NCBI GenBank assembly: GCA_040779335.1
Contig: JBFONV010000006.1
Location: forward strand, 1 to 64,000
DNA length: 64,000 nucleotides
Direction of reading: 5' to 3'
Source of the DNA: JBFONV01 sp040779335
Lineage (GTDB): Bacteria; Pseudomonadota; Gammaproteobacteria; Enterobacterales; Alteromonadaceae
The translations under genes were made by a program, and so were the position numbers. The notes under the pieces are model-generated. The model worked only from the letters and a program-made list of their open reading frames with translations. It made no database searches and was not told the origin of the DNA. Below are positions 1-9,356 of the stretch, piece after piece; position 1 is the first letter of the stretch; each line of letters opens with the position of its first letter.

Positions 1-8
1 CCCTAAGT

Positions 9-45
9 GCATACCTTGCATGTCACGAAAAACATCAAGGTATGC
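9..45. terminator. Inverted repeat upstream of ahpF
   Basis: Two perfect 10-base arms (9-18 GCATACCTTG and 36-45 CAAGGTATGC) flank a 17-base loop and are followed by GTTTCT. It could be a weak terminator or attenuator after a gene lying left of the window. In related bacteria that gene is usually ahpC, which is inference here. The T tract is poor, so read-through into ahpF is plausible. Confidence 0.4.
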
Positions 46-79
46 GTTTCTCCACGGTAATATTTAGGACACCAACATT

Positions 80-1681
80 ATGTTAAACGAACAGTTAAAA
101 TCTGAATTAAACAACTACTTACAAAACTTGCAATCTGATATTGAACTCGCTGTTTTTTTAGATAACAGTCCTAAATCAGCGGAGCTAAAAGCACTTGCAG
201 AACAAATAGCGTCTTTATCACCGCTGATCCATATAGTGGATCGTCCCAACGATAATGAGCGACGCCCATCTCTTTTGGTACATTCCCCGAAAAATAATAC
301 CGAAATACGTTTTGCTGGCTTGCCTATGGGACATGAGTTTACTTCTCTGGTACTCGCCTTGTTACACAGTGGCGATCACCCAATAAAACTAGCACCAGAA
401 GTCATAGAACAAATACATGACCTTGAGGGCGACTTTACCTTTGAAAGCTACATTTCGTTGAGCTGCCAAAACTGTCCGGAGGTGGTACAAGCGTTAAATA
501 TGCTGAGCGCAATTAATCCGCAAATAACCCACACTATGATTGATGGCGCGTTATTTGAGCAAGAAGTTACCGAACGCAATATTATGGCCGTACCTTCGGT
601 ATATTTGAACGGTAAACCTTTCGCACAAGGACGCATAACATTAGCGGCGATATTAGCCAAACTAGACAAAAACGCTAGCGTTAAGCAAAAAGCCGAACTC
701 AATAATAAAGATCCCTATGATTTACTCGTTGTCGGTGGTGGACCAGCGGGAGCTTCAGCGGCCATATATAGCGCCCGAAAAGGCATTCGTACCGGTATTG
801 TCGCCGAGCGCTTTGGTGGTCAAGTTCAAGATACTATGGCTATCGAAAATTTCATTTCGGTTAAAGCAACCGAAGGGCCAAAACTCGTCGCCAGCCTAGA
901 AGAACACGTTAAAGAATATAATGTCGATGTAATGACTGAGCTAAAAGCCAGTAAAGTAGTCCCCAGTGCCGACAAAGGCGGGCTGATAAAAGTAGAACTG
1001 GAAAATGGAGCGACATTGCTTAGCCGGGCAATATTATTGGCAACAGGGGCAAAATGGCGAGAGATGAATGTACCTGGCGAGCAAACGTATCGAGGTAAAG
1101 GTGTTGCTTATTGTCCGCATTGCGATGGACCCTTATTCAAAGGTAAATCTGTGGCAGTGATCGGTGGTGGTAACTCAGGTATTGAAGCAGCGATTGATCT
1201 CGCCGGCATTGTCGAGCATGTTACTGTGCTTGAATTTGACCAGAGCCTACGTGCAGACGATGTTTTGCAGAAAAAAGCAGCGTCATTGAATAACATCACT
1301 ATTATCACCAGTGCGTTAACCACGGAAGTTCTTGGTGACGGACAAAAAGTAACGGGCTTAAACTATACGTGTCGATTAACTGACAAAACAATACAACTGT
1401 CTGTTGCAGGGATCTTTGTACAAATTGGTTTAGTACCCAATACTCATTTTATTAAAGACACTATTGCGCTTAACCAACGTGACGAAGTGATCATTAATTC
1501 ATCCGGTGAAACGAATGCTCCTGGTATTTATGCGGCTGGCGATGTGACTAACAGTCCTTACAAGCAAATTATTATCGCCATGGGCAGTGGCGCAACCGCA
1601 GCTTTAGGCGCATTCGATTACTTGATCAGAACGCCTGTCGCATCAACGGAAGAGTTAGTGCTTGAAGAAAATGCGGCTTAA
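80..1681 (+). CDS. ahpF: Alkyl hydroperoxide reductase subunit F
   Basis: This is an FAD disulfide reductase that passes electrons from NADH to the peroxiredoxin AhpC for removal of peroxides in the cytoplasm. The 533-residue product has the full family architecture. The N-terminal double thioredoxin-like domain (about 1-200) carries the C129-x-x-C132 pair. An FAD-binding motif GGGPAGASAA lies near residue 219. The redox-active pair C345-P-H-C348 sits in the thioredoxin-reductase-like half, followed by an NAD(P) motif GGGNSGIEAA. Both CxxC pairs are at the positions known from the E. coli enzyme. The ATG start follows a weak AGGACACC site. A hairpin lies just upstream, so the gene may be the second of an ahpCF operon. 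No OxyR site could be seen in the 79 bases available. Confidence 0.96.
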   Translation: MLNEQLKSELNNYLQNLQSDIELAVFLDNSPKSAELKALAEQIASLSPLIHIVDRPNDNERRPSLLVHSPKNNTEIRFAGLPMGHEFTSLVLALLHSGDHPIKLAPEVIEQIHDLEGDFTFESYISLSCQNCPEVVQALNMLSAINPQITHTMIDGALFEQEVTERNIMAVPSVYLNGKPFAQGRITLAAILAKLDKNASVKQKAELNNKDPYDLLVVGGGPAGASAAIYSARKGIRTGIVAERFGGQVQDTMAIENFISVKATEGPKLVASLEEHVKEYNVDVMTELKASKVVPSADKGGLIKVELENGATLLSRAILLATGAKWREMNVPGEQTYRGKGVAYCPHCDGPLFKGKSVAVIGGGNSGIEAAIDLAGIVEHVTVLEFDQSLRADDVLQKKAASLNNITIITSALTTEVLGDGQKVTGLNYTCRLTDKTIQLSVAGIFVQIGLVPNTHFIKDTIALNQRDEVIINSSGETNAPGIYAAGDVTNSPYKQIIIAMGSGATAALGAFDYLIRTPVASTEELVLEENAA

Positions 1682-1715
1682 CCTCACTGCTAAACTTGTT
1701 TAATAGAAGCTTTAA

Positions 1716-1761
1716 CGTCATATTTTACTTTTCAATATCACCAAATAAGTGAAATATGACG
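1716..1761. repeat. 15-base inverted repeat after ahpF
   Basis: Arms at 1716-1730 and 1747-1761 pair over 15 bases with one G-T wobble and a 16-base loop. It lies 35 bases after the ahpF stop. There is no T run on either side, so it may be a factor-dependent terminator or an RNA-stabilising hairpin for ahpF. The rest of 1682-1969 shows nothing recognisable. Confidence 0.4.
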
Positions 1762-1969
1762 GGCCCCTCCCTCAGAATTAGGACTGTTAGGGGCAACCTA
1801 TCTAAAGGCTAGAGCTGTCGAGTTATCGTTGAACATTTCGCTTAAAGTAAATTTATTCATAAGTAATAACACCGGCTGTCATTATGTCTTCCAGGTTGAA
1901 ACTATATTTTGCCAAGTGACAATATTCAGGATAAGTTAACTACTAGAAACTGAGTTAACTCTATGAAGA

Positions 1970-2932
1970 ATGGATATTATGATCACAACACCAGCAAAAA
2001 TTAAAATAGGTATAAGCAGCTGCCTACTAGGTGAAAAAGTCAGATTTGATGGAGGCCACAAAAAAAATTCTTATATCAATAATGTCTTAGCACAATATTT
2101 TGACTTCACTCCGTTTTGCCCAGAAATGAGCATTGGCTTAGGGGTTCCCAGACAAACCATTAGGCTTGTCATTAGAAATGATGAATTGCGTTGTATCGGC
2201 AATAAAGATGAAGACTTAGATGTTACCGAAAAACTCTATCAATCTGCTGAAGACCAACGTCACTGGCACACAGATCTATCCGGGTATATCTTAAAGAAAG
2301 ACTCCCCAAGCTGTGGCATGGAACGGGTACGCGTATATAAGAAAGATATGCCAGAAAGAAATGGTTCAGGATTATACGCTAAACGTTTAATGGAAAACTT
2401 TCCGCACCTCCCTGTTGAAGAAGAGGGACGCTTGGGTGATGCTATTTTACGGGAAAATTTTATCCAGCGTGTCTTTATTTATTATCGCTGGCAACAATTA
2501 ATGCAGTCAAAACCACAATGGAAAAATATCACTGAATTTCATGCTCAGCATAAATATATTTTTATGAGCCATAATCAAAACAAAGCCAGAGCATTAGGAA
2601 AACTGCTTGCCGATAATACTAAGCTCAATCTCTCAGAACTGTGTGAACTTTATCTTACAGATATGATGACCTTGTTAAAAATAAGAGCAACACGCAAAAA
2701 TCACGTGAATACTTTAATGCATATTCAAGGCTATTTAAAAAACTATTTAAGTAGCTCTGACAAGCAAGAACTGTCAGACACCATGGAGCAATATCGCTTA
2801 GGTTTTCTGCCGCTGATCGTGCCTATTACACTACTAAAACACCACTTTATGCATCATCCACAGCAATATATTTTAGATTCATATTACTTGCAGCCTCACC
2901 CAAGTGAGTTAATGCTACTTAATAGTCTCTAA
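1970..2932 (+). CDS. DUF523-DUF1722 fusion protein
   Basis: The 320-residue protein joins two conserved domains of unsettled function. The N-terminal DUF523 part (about 8-150) has its cysteine motifs: GISSCLLGEKVRFDGGHK near the start, PFCPEMSIGLGVPR in the middle and KDSPSCGMERVRVY near residue 110. The C-terminal part (about 185-310) is DUF1722, the domain that makes up E. coli YbgA. The fused form is common in marine gammaproteobacteria, often near photolyase genes, but no photolyase is in this window. Clustered Cys and Asp suggest metal or thiol chemistry, which is inference. An in-frame ATG at 1979 with GGA five bases before it is an alternative start. Confidence 0.85.
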   Translation: MDIMITTPAKIKIGISSCLLGEKVRFDGGHKKNSYINNVLAQYFDFTPFCPEMSIGLGVPRQTIRLVIRNDELRCIGNKDEDLDVTEKLYQSAEDQRHWHTDLSGYILKKDSPSCGMERVRVYKKDMPERNGSGLYAKRLMENFPHLPVEEEGRLGDAILRENFIQRVFIYYRWQQLMQSKPQWKNITEFHAQHKYIFMSHNQNKARALGKLLADNTKLNLSELCELYLTDMMTLLKIRATRKNHVNTLMHIQGYLKNYLSSSDKQELSDTMEQYRLGFLPLIVPITLLKHHFMHHPQQYILDSYYLQPHPSELMLLNSL

Positions 2933-3006
2933 TTTAATGTTTTTCTTAAGTTGATAAAAGGTTAAACACCACCACTGGGAACAATAGATAGACAACAAAG
3001 ACGTAT

Positions 3007-3657
3007 ATGAAAAAAATTTTAACGCTGCTAACCATATTAATAATTGGTATTGCAATGGCTTATACTATTCCCCTATACCTAAACTCTGCTTCGAGCCTGT
3101 CTGCAAGCGACAGTGCTCTATCAGCGACTGTATTAACGCAAAATCGTCAACACAAAAACAGCGCTAACATAGAGAAAAAAACGTCATTACCTAGGGGAGC
3201 TATCGTTCAAGCCGACCAACAGACATTGGCTAATTGGTCAAAAGTTCACACTGAAAAATTAAAACAAACCATCACCGACAATATTCCAACAATGTTAGCG
3301 GAATTTATGTTGCCAGAAATACTCAAAGACAATAATTTTATCAATAACAACACCCTAAAACAGTCAATGAGTGACGATGAAATCTGGGCGTATAATATGG
3401 AACTCGATCTTCGTCATGCCATTACGCGACATTCTGCCAGCAGTGGATTTAATTTGCTTCAGGTAACCTGCAAGCAACTGGCCTGTGAAATAGTCGGTAT
3501 AGACACAGTAGGAGACGTTTGGAATAAAATTTATATTAATATACTACGAACAGTGCCGGCGATAGTTTTACCTGATATCAACACAAAACCTAAAAGCATA
3601 CTCTTTAAAGAAAATAACTTAATCTATGTTTATACAGTCATTAACTTTAAAAAATGA
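3007..3657 (+). CDS. Membrane-anchored hypothetical protein
   Basis: I do not recognise this 216-residue protein. Residues 4-24 form a hydrophobic segment after two lysines, so it is a signal anchor or an uncleaved signal peptide. A Ser/Ala-rich stretch and a basic stretch follow. The rest is presumably periplasmic, with two cysteines in TCKQLACEIVG near residues 156-161 that could form a disulfide. The C-terminus ends in a short beta-rich segment. The gene lies 74 bases after the DUF523-DUF1722 gene on the same strand and stops 4 bases before the convergent methyltransferase gene. There is no obvious terminator between those two. Confidence 0.7.
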   Translation: MKKILTLLTILIIGIAMAYTIPLYLNSASSLSASDSALSATVLTQNRQHKNSANIEKKTSLPRGAIVQADQQTLANWSKVHTEKLKQTITDNIPTMLAEFMLPEILKDNNFINNNTLKQSMSDDEIWAYNMELDLRHAITRHSASSGFNLLQVTCKQLACEIVGIDTVGDVWNKIYINILRTVPAIVLPDINTKPKSILFKENNLIYVYTVINFKK

Positions 3658-3661
3658 CTGA

Positions 3662-4315
3662 TTAACTGCGCACATAACGTAATACTTGCCCTTTAAAAGT
3701 ATTGAGCAAAAAGTGACTGCAATCAGGTTGGTATTGATCATGTTGATATCCCAGTTTAACCATTATTTTACTAAACGTGGCGTGATTGCCACGGCCAGGA
3801 TCGACGAGAATCACTTCGCAATTAGCCTTAGCATGTCGCTGTATAAAGTCAGACAGTAATGCAATGTGTTCTCGTTCGTACAACAAATCGCTGCCAATAA
3901 TAACATCAAACAGTCCAAGGCCGTTGCTTAAATCGGCCCAGTCAGTGCGTAAAAAAGGAATTTTTTTACCATTGTTTAGCTTAACATTTTCAGCTAAAAA
4001 GCTGCCCGCTTCTGGGTGATAGTCTGTTGCGGTAATATCGGCTTCTAACGAATTTAACAGCACGCTAGCTAACCCAACACCACAACCAACTTCGAGAATG
4101 CGTTTACCTTTAAAATCAAACTGGTTCATTTCATGCGCAAGCACTTTACCTGAATCCCACGCGATACCAAACAAAGACCATTGTGCAGATGAAATGCCCA
4201 ATGCCTCAGCTTCACCTAAAGGATCGTAAAATTGATTATTGTCTTTAAGAGTACGTAGATGAATATCTTGATCATCAAACTCAATAGTTTGATAGCAAAC
4301 GCGAAATGTAGCCAT
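3662..4315 (-). CDS. Class I SAM-dependent methyltransferase, METTL21/methyltransferase 16 type
   Basis: The protein carries a seven-strand methyltransferase core. Motif I is ILEVGCGVGLASVLL, followed by the acidic ITATDYHPEA segment, then FDVIIGSDLLYERE as the post-motif region. The SDLLYE pattern and the single-domain size fit the methyltransferase 16 family, known for protein lysine methylation in eukaryotes. The substrate in bacteria is not known. I take the ATG at 4315 (MATFRVCY) as the start. The reading frame stays open to 4381, but the extra residues look non-coding and share no family similarity. It converges with the preceding hypothetical gene. Confidence 0.85.
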   Translation of the reverse strand: MATFRVCYQTIEFDDQDIHLRTLKDNNQFYDPLGEAEALGISSAQWSLFGIAWDSGKVLAHEMNQFDFKGKRILEVGCGVGLASVLLNSLEADITATDYHPEAGSFLAENVKLNNGKKIPFLRTDWADLSNGLGLFDVIIGSDLLYEREHIALLSDFIQRHAKANCEVILVDPGRGNHATFSKIMVKLGYQHDQYQPDCSHFLLNTFKGQVLRYVRS

Positions 4316-4517
4316 AATAAAACTCGTCGTGTAAGTGACACGCAACAAGCCAAAATTAAAAAATTCGCTACGTAAGAACAATAATTATACTACGCCCATA
4401 AACATTTAGATACTCACGCCAAAATAGCAAATAAAGCGGTAACATTTAAATACACATTCCCCTATTACATTGCCGCTATTTTTGAGATAAATTAAGCGGC
4501 TCAATTCCCGTTAACCT

Positions 4518-4994
4518 ATGCAAAAAAATAATAGACTCATGGATATAATTATTGATGACTTAACCGGTCCCGAAGTCGCCAAGTTACTTACAGAACACCA
4601 CCAAGACATGCACAAGCACTCTCCCCCTGAAAGTATTCATGCTATGGACCTTAGTGCATTACAATCACAAGATGTCACTTTTTGGAGTGCTTGGATTAAC
4701 GGTGAGCTCGCCGGTTGTGGCGCACTAAAGCAACTTGATAAACACCACGGCGAACTAAAATCGATGCGAACTGCCCGAAACTTTTTAAGAAAAGGAGTTG
4801 CCGCCAAACTTTTAACGCATATTTTAAACGAAGCTAAAAAGCACAATTACACTAAGGTCAGTTTAGAAACTGGCACTATGGCCGCGTTTAGTCCTGCTCG
4901 GAACATGTATGAAAAGTTTGGTTTTGAGTACTGTGCACCATTTGCCCATTACTCAGAAGACCCCAACAGCACATTTATGACAAAAAACCTCTAG
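4518..4994 (+). CDS. GNAT N-acetyltransferase, YsnE-like
   Basis: This single-domain GNAT enzyme probably transfers acetyl from acetyl-CoA to a small amine or amino acid. The conserved core runs from LTGPEVAKLLTEH to the C-terminal NSTFMTKNL. The acetyl-CoA-binding loop is MRTARNFLRKGVAAKLL, a variant of R/Q-x-x-G-x-G/A. SPPESIHAMDL and SLETGTMAAFSPARNMYEKFGFE are typical of the YsnE-like subfamily. The substrate cannot be told from sequence. A second in-frame ATG at 4539 (MDIIIDD) would fit the family start better, and neither start has a clear ribosome site. It is the first of three consecutive GNAT genes on this strand. Confidence 0.85.
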   Translation: MQKNNRLMDIIIDDLTGPEVAKLLTEHHQDMHKHSPPESIHAMDLSALQSQDVTFWSAWINGELAGCGALKQLDKHHGELKSMRTARNFLRKGVAAKLLTHILNEAKKHNYTKVSLETGTMAAFSPARNMYEKFGFEYCAPFAHYSEDPNSTFMTKNL

Positions 4995-5031
4995 AAGGTT
5001 AGCAACCATTTACAGACATAGGACAACAAAA

Positions 5032-5520
5032 TTGCACATACGTCCCTTTAAAAAAGCCGATTTTGAGCAGGTCAAAGATATCTATCAACAAGGTATAGAT
5101 ACAGGCAATGCAACTTTTCAACAAACGGCTAAAAGCTGGTCTGAATGGAACGGTTCCATGCTTAACAGCTGTCGTTTAGTTGCTACTGAAAATAACACTA
5201 TTTTAGGCTGGGCGGCATTATCTCCAACGTCAAATAGATATGTTTACCGTGGCGTGTGCGAAGTAAGTATTTACATTTCAGCTGCTGCTCAAGGAAAAGG
5301 CGTTGGTCACCAACTGATGTCTGCGCTAGTCGCTTGTTCTGAACAGCATGATATTTGGACCATTCAAGCTGCTATTTTTCCTGAAAATAAAAGCAGTATC
5401 GCACTGCATCTAAAGCATGGCTTTCGTGAGCTGGGGACACGTGAAAAAGTAGGCCAAATGAATGGCGTATGGCGAGATTCAGTTTTGTTAGAAAGACGCA
5501 GTAAAGTAGTTGGTATCTAA
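5032..5520 (+). CDS. GNAT N-acetyltransferase, phosphinothricin acetyltransferase-like
   Basis: The protein matches the Pat/Bar-like GNAT group over its whole length. Visible signatures are IYQQGIDTGNATFQ, GWAALSPTSNRYVYRGVCEVSIYI, the acetyl-CoA loop AQGKGVGHQL and the C-terminal FPENKSSIALHLKHGFRELG with VWRDSVLLERRS. Chromosomal members acetylate phosphinothricin, methionine sulfoximine or related amino acids, and the native substrate here is unknown. Translation starts at a TTG at 5032. The start is supported by AGGAC eight bases upstream and by the family N-terminus (IRPFKKADF). It follows the previous GNAT gene by 37 bases and is probably co-transcribed. Confidence 0.88.
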   Translation: MHIRPFKKADFEQVKDIYQQGIDTGNATFQQTAKSWSEWNGSMLNSCRLVATENNTILGWAALSPTSNRYVYRGVCEVSIYISAAAQGKGVGHQLMSALVACSEQHDIWTIQAAIFPENKSSIALHLKHGFRELGTREKVGQMNGVWRDSVLLERRSKVVGI

Positions 5521-5524
5521 TGAT

Positions 5525-6043
5525 ATGATTTATAGAATTGCTCAGCCATCAGATTATCAAAATATCGCCAAGTTACACACCACAAGTTGGCAAGAAAACT
5601 ATCAAGGTATGATGGCAATTGATTACCTTGAAAATAGACTTCTCCAAGACAAACAGAAAATATGGAAGCAACGCTTAACCTCGCATTCACCAACGCAACA
5701 TATTCTGCTGGCGGAGCAAGACAATAAGCTGTGTGGCTTTATCTGTGTGATTGCCAATAACGATGAAATATATGGCAGTATCATTGACAATTTACATGTC
5801 GATAAAAACTACAAAGAGCAAGGTATTGGTACGACGCTGATAAAAAACTCTGCGTTATGGCTTGAACAAAAATATTCAACTTTGGGTGTATACCTAGAAG
5901 TGCTAGCTGGTAATACATCCGCCATTGCTTTTTACCAATCGCTGGGAGCTGAAAAACAAACAGAAGCGACTTGGTTAGCTCCTTGTGGCAGTCATATTAA
6001 AGAGCACATTTACGGCTGGAAATCCCCTAAAAATTTGTTATGA
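5525..6043 (+). CDS. GNAT family N-acetyltransferase
   Basis: This third GNAT in the row has a RimI-like layout. The N-terminal part MIYRIAQPSDYQNIAKLH leads to a WQENYQGM segment, the acetyl-CoA loop YKEQGIGTTLI near residue 98 and a final GNTSAIAFYQSLGAEK helix. The substrate is unknown. I place the start at the ATG at 5525, four bases after the stop of the preceding gene, because the frame upstream only adds five residues that overlap it. The short spacing suggests one operon for the acetyltransferases. After the stop no hairpin is evident, and 6044-6236 holds no further feature I can support. Confidence 0.83.
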   Translation: MIYRIAQPSDYQNIAKLHTTSWQENYQGMMAIDYLENRLLQDKQKIWKQRLTSHSPTQHILLAEQDNKLCGFICVIANNDEIYGSIIDNLHVDKNYKEQGIGTTLIKNSALWLEQKYSTLGVYLEVLAGNTSAIAFYQSLGAEKQTEATWLAPCGSHIKEHIYGWKSPKNLL

Positions 6044-6236
6044 AGCAAAATCATGGCTATTTTTAATAGTAGTCTTCAACATTAAGTCTATTTTCAATCA
6101 ACAATAAATAAACCAAATCATTGTGCTAGTATCTTTAATGCTAGAGGCTAGGCACTTATTGAAAAACTTATCATAGACAGATTAATAGAAGAGGCGGTGA
6201 TATGTTATTATTTCTGATTTTTGATCACGACCATAG

Positions 6237-7031
6237 ATGCTCAACATGCTGCGATTATTAGTATTACTCTGCTTTATTTGTCCTAAAGTACTCGCTATCA
6301 ATTTAATTGCGGGGGATTGGGAGCCGTTTATAGACAGTAAAACGGATAGTGGAATATTAACAGAAATAATAAAAGCATCCTTAGCTGAAGTTCAAGAGTC
6401 AACAACAATTAACTATTATCCTTGGAAGCGTGTGGAGCTAATGGTCAATCAACGTCATGCTATATCATATGGCTGGAGCTATGGTAAAGCGCGGGCGCGT
6501 AAGTGGGAGTATTCGGCGCCACTTTATAAAAGCTCTGATTTATTTTTGATACGCAAAGACGCAACTTTTAAGTACTCGCAACCTCAAGATTTAAAAAATT
6601 ACAAAATTGGGCACGTCATCGGTTTCGGTATCCCTGAAACGCTTCAGCCTATTTGGCACGAGCTAAACATTATTCAAGTTAATACCAGCGCACAAATCCT
6701 GCAAATGATTTTAACCAGCAGAATAGACGTGGTTATTATTAATCCTTTGGTTGCCCAAAAAATACTAACAGAACATTTTCCAGCGCCAACTCAGAAGCAA
6801 TTTACGTTTTATCGCGATAAACCAGTAGAGTCCTATGAACTACATGCTATCTGCGCTAGGACCTATCCCAACTGCCATGCAAAACTTGAAAAGATAAATC
6901 AAGGTTTGGCGCTTATCAAACAAAACGGCATTTATCAGCAAATAGTTGACAAATATGAAGGAACTGCACTTTTCTCATTACATAAACCAATTATGCATAA
7001 TGAAAAGGCACTAATAAAACAGCCAATATAA
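6237..7031 (+). CDS. Periplasmic substrate-binding protein, SBP_bac_3 type
   Basis: The 264-residue product has a signal peptide (about 1-20, ending near KVLA) and the fold of amino-acid-type solute-binding proteins. NLIAGDWEPFIDS opens the mature part and KIGHVIGFGIPET marks the second lobe. No permease or ATPase gene is adjacent, so it is an orphan of the kind common in Alteromonadales. It may feed a sensor rather than a transporter, and a membrane diguanylate cyclase follows 163 bases downstream, though that link is only suggestive. The ATG at 6246 is an alternative start. A 19-codon frame with a better ribosome site (GAGGCGGTGAT before ATG at 6202) overlaps the start in another frame and may couple translation. 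Confidence 0.8.
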   Translation: MLNMLRLLVLLCFICPKVLAINLIAGDWEPFIDSKTDSGILTEIIKASLAEVQESTTINYYPWKRVELMVNQRHAISYGWSYGKARARKWEYSAPLYKSSDLFLIRKDATFKYSQPQDLKNYKIGHVIGFGIPETLQPIWHELNIIQVNTSAQILQMILTSRIDVVIINPLVAQKILTEHFPAPTQKQFTFYRDKPVESYELHAICARTYPNCHAKLEKINQGLALIKQNGIYQQIVDKYEGTALFSLHKPIMHNEKALIKQPI

Positions 7032-7194
7032 ACTAGGTTCTATTTAAGAATATTGCCGGTTTATACTTTCTACAGATAAATACCTTACTTGAACTTTTAT
7101 CTCTTTGATTTTAAAAAAATAAAGTAACGGCTATAATAAGCATAAATAAGTTCTATATTAGCGCATCACACGATAACTAAGGCGAAAACAATCA

Positions 7195-9114
7195 ATGAGC
7201 AAAGCGGAGGTGTTAAAAGCAAATATTTTCAACAGTAAATTGCTCTTTCTTATTGCTCCTGCCGTGATCGGACTGGTGTTATTTGCCTCTTATGTGATTT
7301 TGGAAAACATTAAAACCCAAATCGGCACTAAAAAAATCAATTCATTGATAGAACTAAATATTATCAATAACAACTTGCTCCACGAATTACAAAAAGAGCG
7401 TGAATTAAGTTTGGCGAGCTACTCAGCTCCAGAAGATAACTTTGCAGAACGTCTGGTCATTCAGCGCCAAACAACCGATAAGCTCATCACAAAACATCAG
7501 GCATTATTGCAGGGCAATCTAGTCGTTACCTACAATAGTGATATTGAAGTGCTGTTACAAAAAATTCACCAAAAGCTCGATAGACTTGATAATTACCGAC
7601 AACAAATAGATCGAAAAAGCATGACAGAGGGGCAACAAGTCCGTTTTTATTCTAGCCTCAATCGTCACCTTATCGATATTATTTTGCCGAGTATTAAAGA
7701 AGCAAATGAAGAAGAAATCATTAATTTATTAGAAGTATATTACCACCTTATTCAAGCTAAAGAATTGGCGGGACTTGAACGGGCATTAGTGGCAAAAGTA
7801 TTGAATAAAAAATCCTTTAGTCGTACAGATCGAAACCAATATATTAGTCTTATCGCACTGCAAAGTGAATATCTAACCACATTCAGTAAGTTAGCCTCGC
7901 AGCCTTTACGAAAATTTTTTAACCTGTCCATGGAACACCACGACATTAACAATATGTTGAAAACACGTCATACAATTATCAACAGCACAGATAAAAATAA
8001 CTTTGCCGGTGACAGTATGCAATGGTTTGATCAGGCAAGCTCGCGCATTAATCAATTCAAGGTCGTTGAAGACCAAATCGTTAACCTTTTGCAGAACAAC
8101 CTTGTTCAACGAGCCAAGCAGTCAAAAAATATCCTTATTTTTAGCATCCTATACAGCCTGTTAGCGCTGGCGTTAACCTTTGCAATACTCAGACAACTGA
8201 TTAAATCTCAAGTTAAGCAAGCGAAACAACAAGAACAATTACACAAGTTCAGCCTCGTGGTAGAGAACACTCCAAATGCCGTTCTGATCACCGATAATAA
8301 CGGTGTAATTGAATATACCAATAAACAATTTTGCGAGATGTCAGGTTACCAACAGGAGGAAGTGCTGGGTAAAAAACCGAAAATGTTGTTATCGAAGGAT
8401 ATAGCTCAATCAGCTTATGATGATATTCAAGCCGCTTTGATAAAAGGCCAACAATGGCATGGTGAACTGCTTAATCATAAAAAAGACAACAGTTTGTATT
8501 GGGCACGTACTAAGGTTTTTCCGGTGATGTCTGATCATGGTAACCTCCTGCAAATCATCGCCTTACAAGAAGATGTTACCGAACAAAAAGCGGCACAAGA
8601 GAAAATTAAGTTTCTTGCCAATTACGACGAACTGACGGGATTACCATCGCTCAGATTAGGAAAAGACCGTTTAGAGCAAGCAATACTTGCCGCGCAGCGC
8701 CACGGATTAACCATGGCGGTGATGTTTATTGATTTGGACGGTTTCAAAAAAATTAATGACCTTTATGGGCATGCTGCGGGTGATGCTATTCTTAAAGCAG
8801 CCAGTATTCGTATGGTTGAAATATTGCGCAGTACTGACACCGTTGCTCGTATTGGTGGCGATGAATTTATTGCAGTACTAACCAATATTAAAGACCCGAA
8901 AATAGTGAACAAAGTCGCTGAAAAACTGGTTAACGCCCTTAACAAACCTTTTGAATATCAAGATAACAAGCTAACCATTAGTGCCAGCATTGGCATCGCA
9001 CTATCACCACAAAACGGATTCAATGGCGCTGAGCTAGTAGATAAAGCCGATCGCGCTATGTATGACGTTAAAAAACTCGGCAAAAATAGCTTCGCCATTT
9101 ATCAAGAAAAATAG
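7195..9114 (+). CDS. Diguanylate cyclase with NIT, PAS and GGDEF domains
   Basis: This is a membrane sensor that makes the second messenger c-di-GMP from two GTP. A first membrane segment (16-36) and a second (about 314-336) enclose a periplasmic helical domain. Its LLHELQKERELSLASY motif is that of the NIT (nitrate/nitrite-sensing type) domain. A PAS domain (about 354-465) with the usual VTEQKAAQEK exit follows, then the cyclase domain (475-639). The catalytic motif GGDEF lies near 553-557. The RSTD inhibitory site is placed five residues before it, so product inhibition is expected. All catalytic residues look intact. The signal is unknown: NIT domains are not all nitrate sensors. Confidence 0.92.
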   Translation: MSKAEVLKANIFNSKLLFLIAPAVIGLVLFASYVILENIKTQIGTKKINSLIELNIINNNLLHELQKERELSLASYSAPEDNFAERLVIQRQTTDKLITKHQALLQGNLVVTYNSDIEVLLQKIHQKLDRLDNYRQQIDRKSMTEGQQVRFYSSLNRHLIDIILPSIKEANEEEIINLLEVYYHLIQAKELAGLERALVAKVLNKKSFSRTDRNQYISLIALQSEYLTTFSKLASQPLRKFFNLSMEHHDINNMLKTRHTIINSTDKNNFAGDSMQWFDQASSRINQFKVVEDQIVNLLQNNLVQRAKQSKNILIFSILYSLLALALTFAILRQLIKSQVKQAKQQEQLHKFSLVVENTPNAVLITDNNGVIEYTNKQFCEMSGYQQEEVLGKKPKMLLSKDIAQSAYDDIQAALIKGQQWHGELLNHKKDNSLYWARTKVFPVMSDHGNLLQIIALQEDVTEQKAAQEKIKFLANYDELTGLPSLRLGKDRLEQAILAAQRHGLTMAVMFIDLDGFKKINDLYGHAAGDAILKAASIRMVEILRSTDTVARIGGDEFIAVLTNIKDPKIVNKVAEKLVNALNKPFEYQDNKLTISASIGIALSPQNGFNGAELVDKADRAMYDVKKLGKNSFAIYQEK

Positions 9115-9356
9115 TGTTGGCCCATCTTCAGACATAGCCTTTACGCGCTTTATTGCAACATTACGACGATAATGGCATGTGTCAATTGCATTGTTTAACT
9201 GACAACGGTAATTTGAACAACCCCCTCCTCAAAATCACGAGTTATTTTTACAATCCTTTCATAGACTAACAATAGAAATTGCACTTATTAGTCCATGGTC
9301 AACGCCGATAACGACTACCCGTTTACCTACTAAGTGAAATAAAGAGGACTAACACT
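9115..9356. other. Intergenic region before the symporter gene
   Basis: This is the leading part of a 341-base gap between the cyclase and the symporter genes. I looked for a glycine riboswitch, which often precedes genes of this symporter family, but the conserved core was not found. Apart from AT-rich sequence no feature could be supported until the small frame at 9357. Confidence 0.4.

Noticed and set aside
6237..7031. Part of an amino-acid ABC importer
   Set aside because: No permease or ATPase gene adjoins it; the ABC genes at 24-29 kb are of the export type and unrelated.
9115..9356. Glycine riboswitch before the symporter gene
   Set aside because: The conserved aptamer core and the tandem arrangement could not be found in this stretch.
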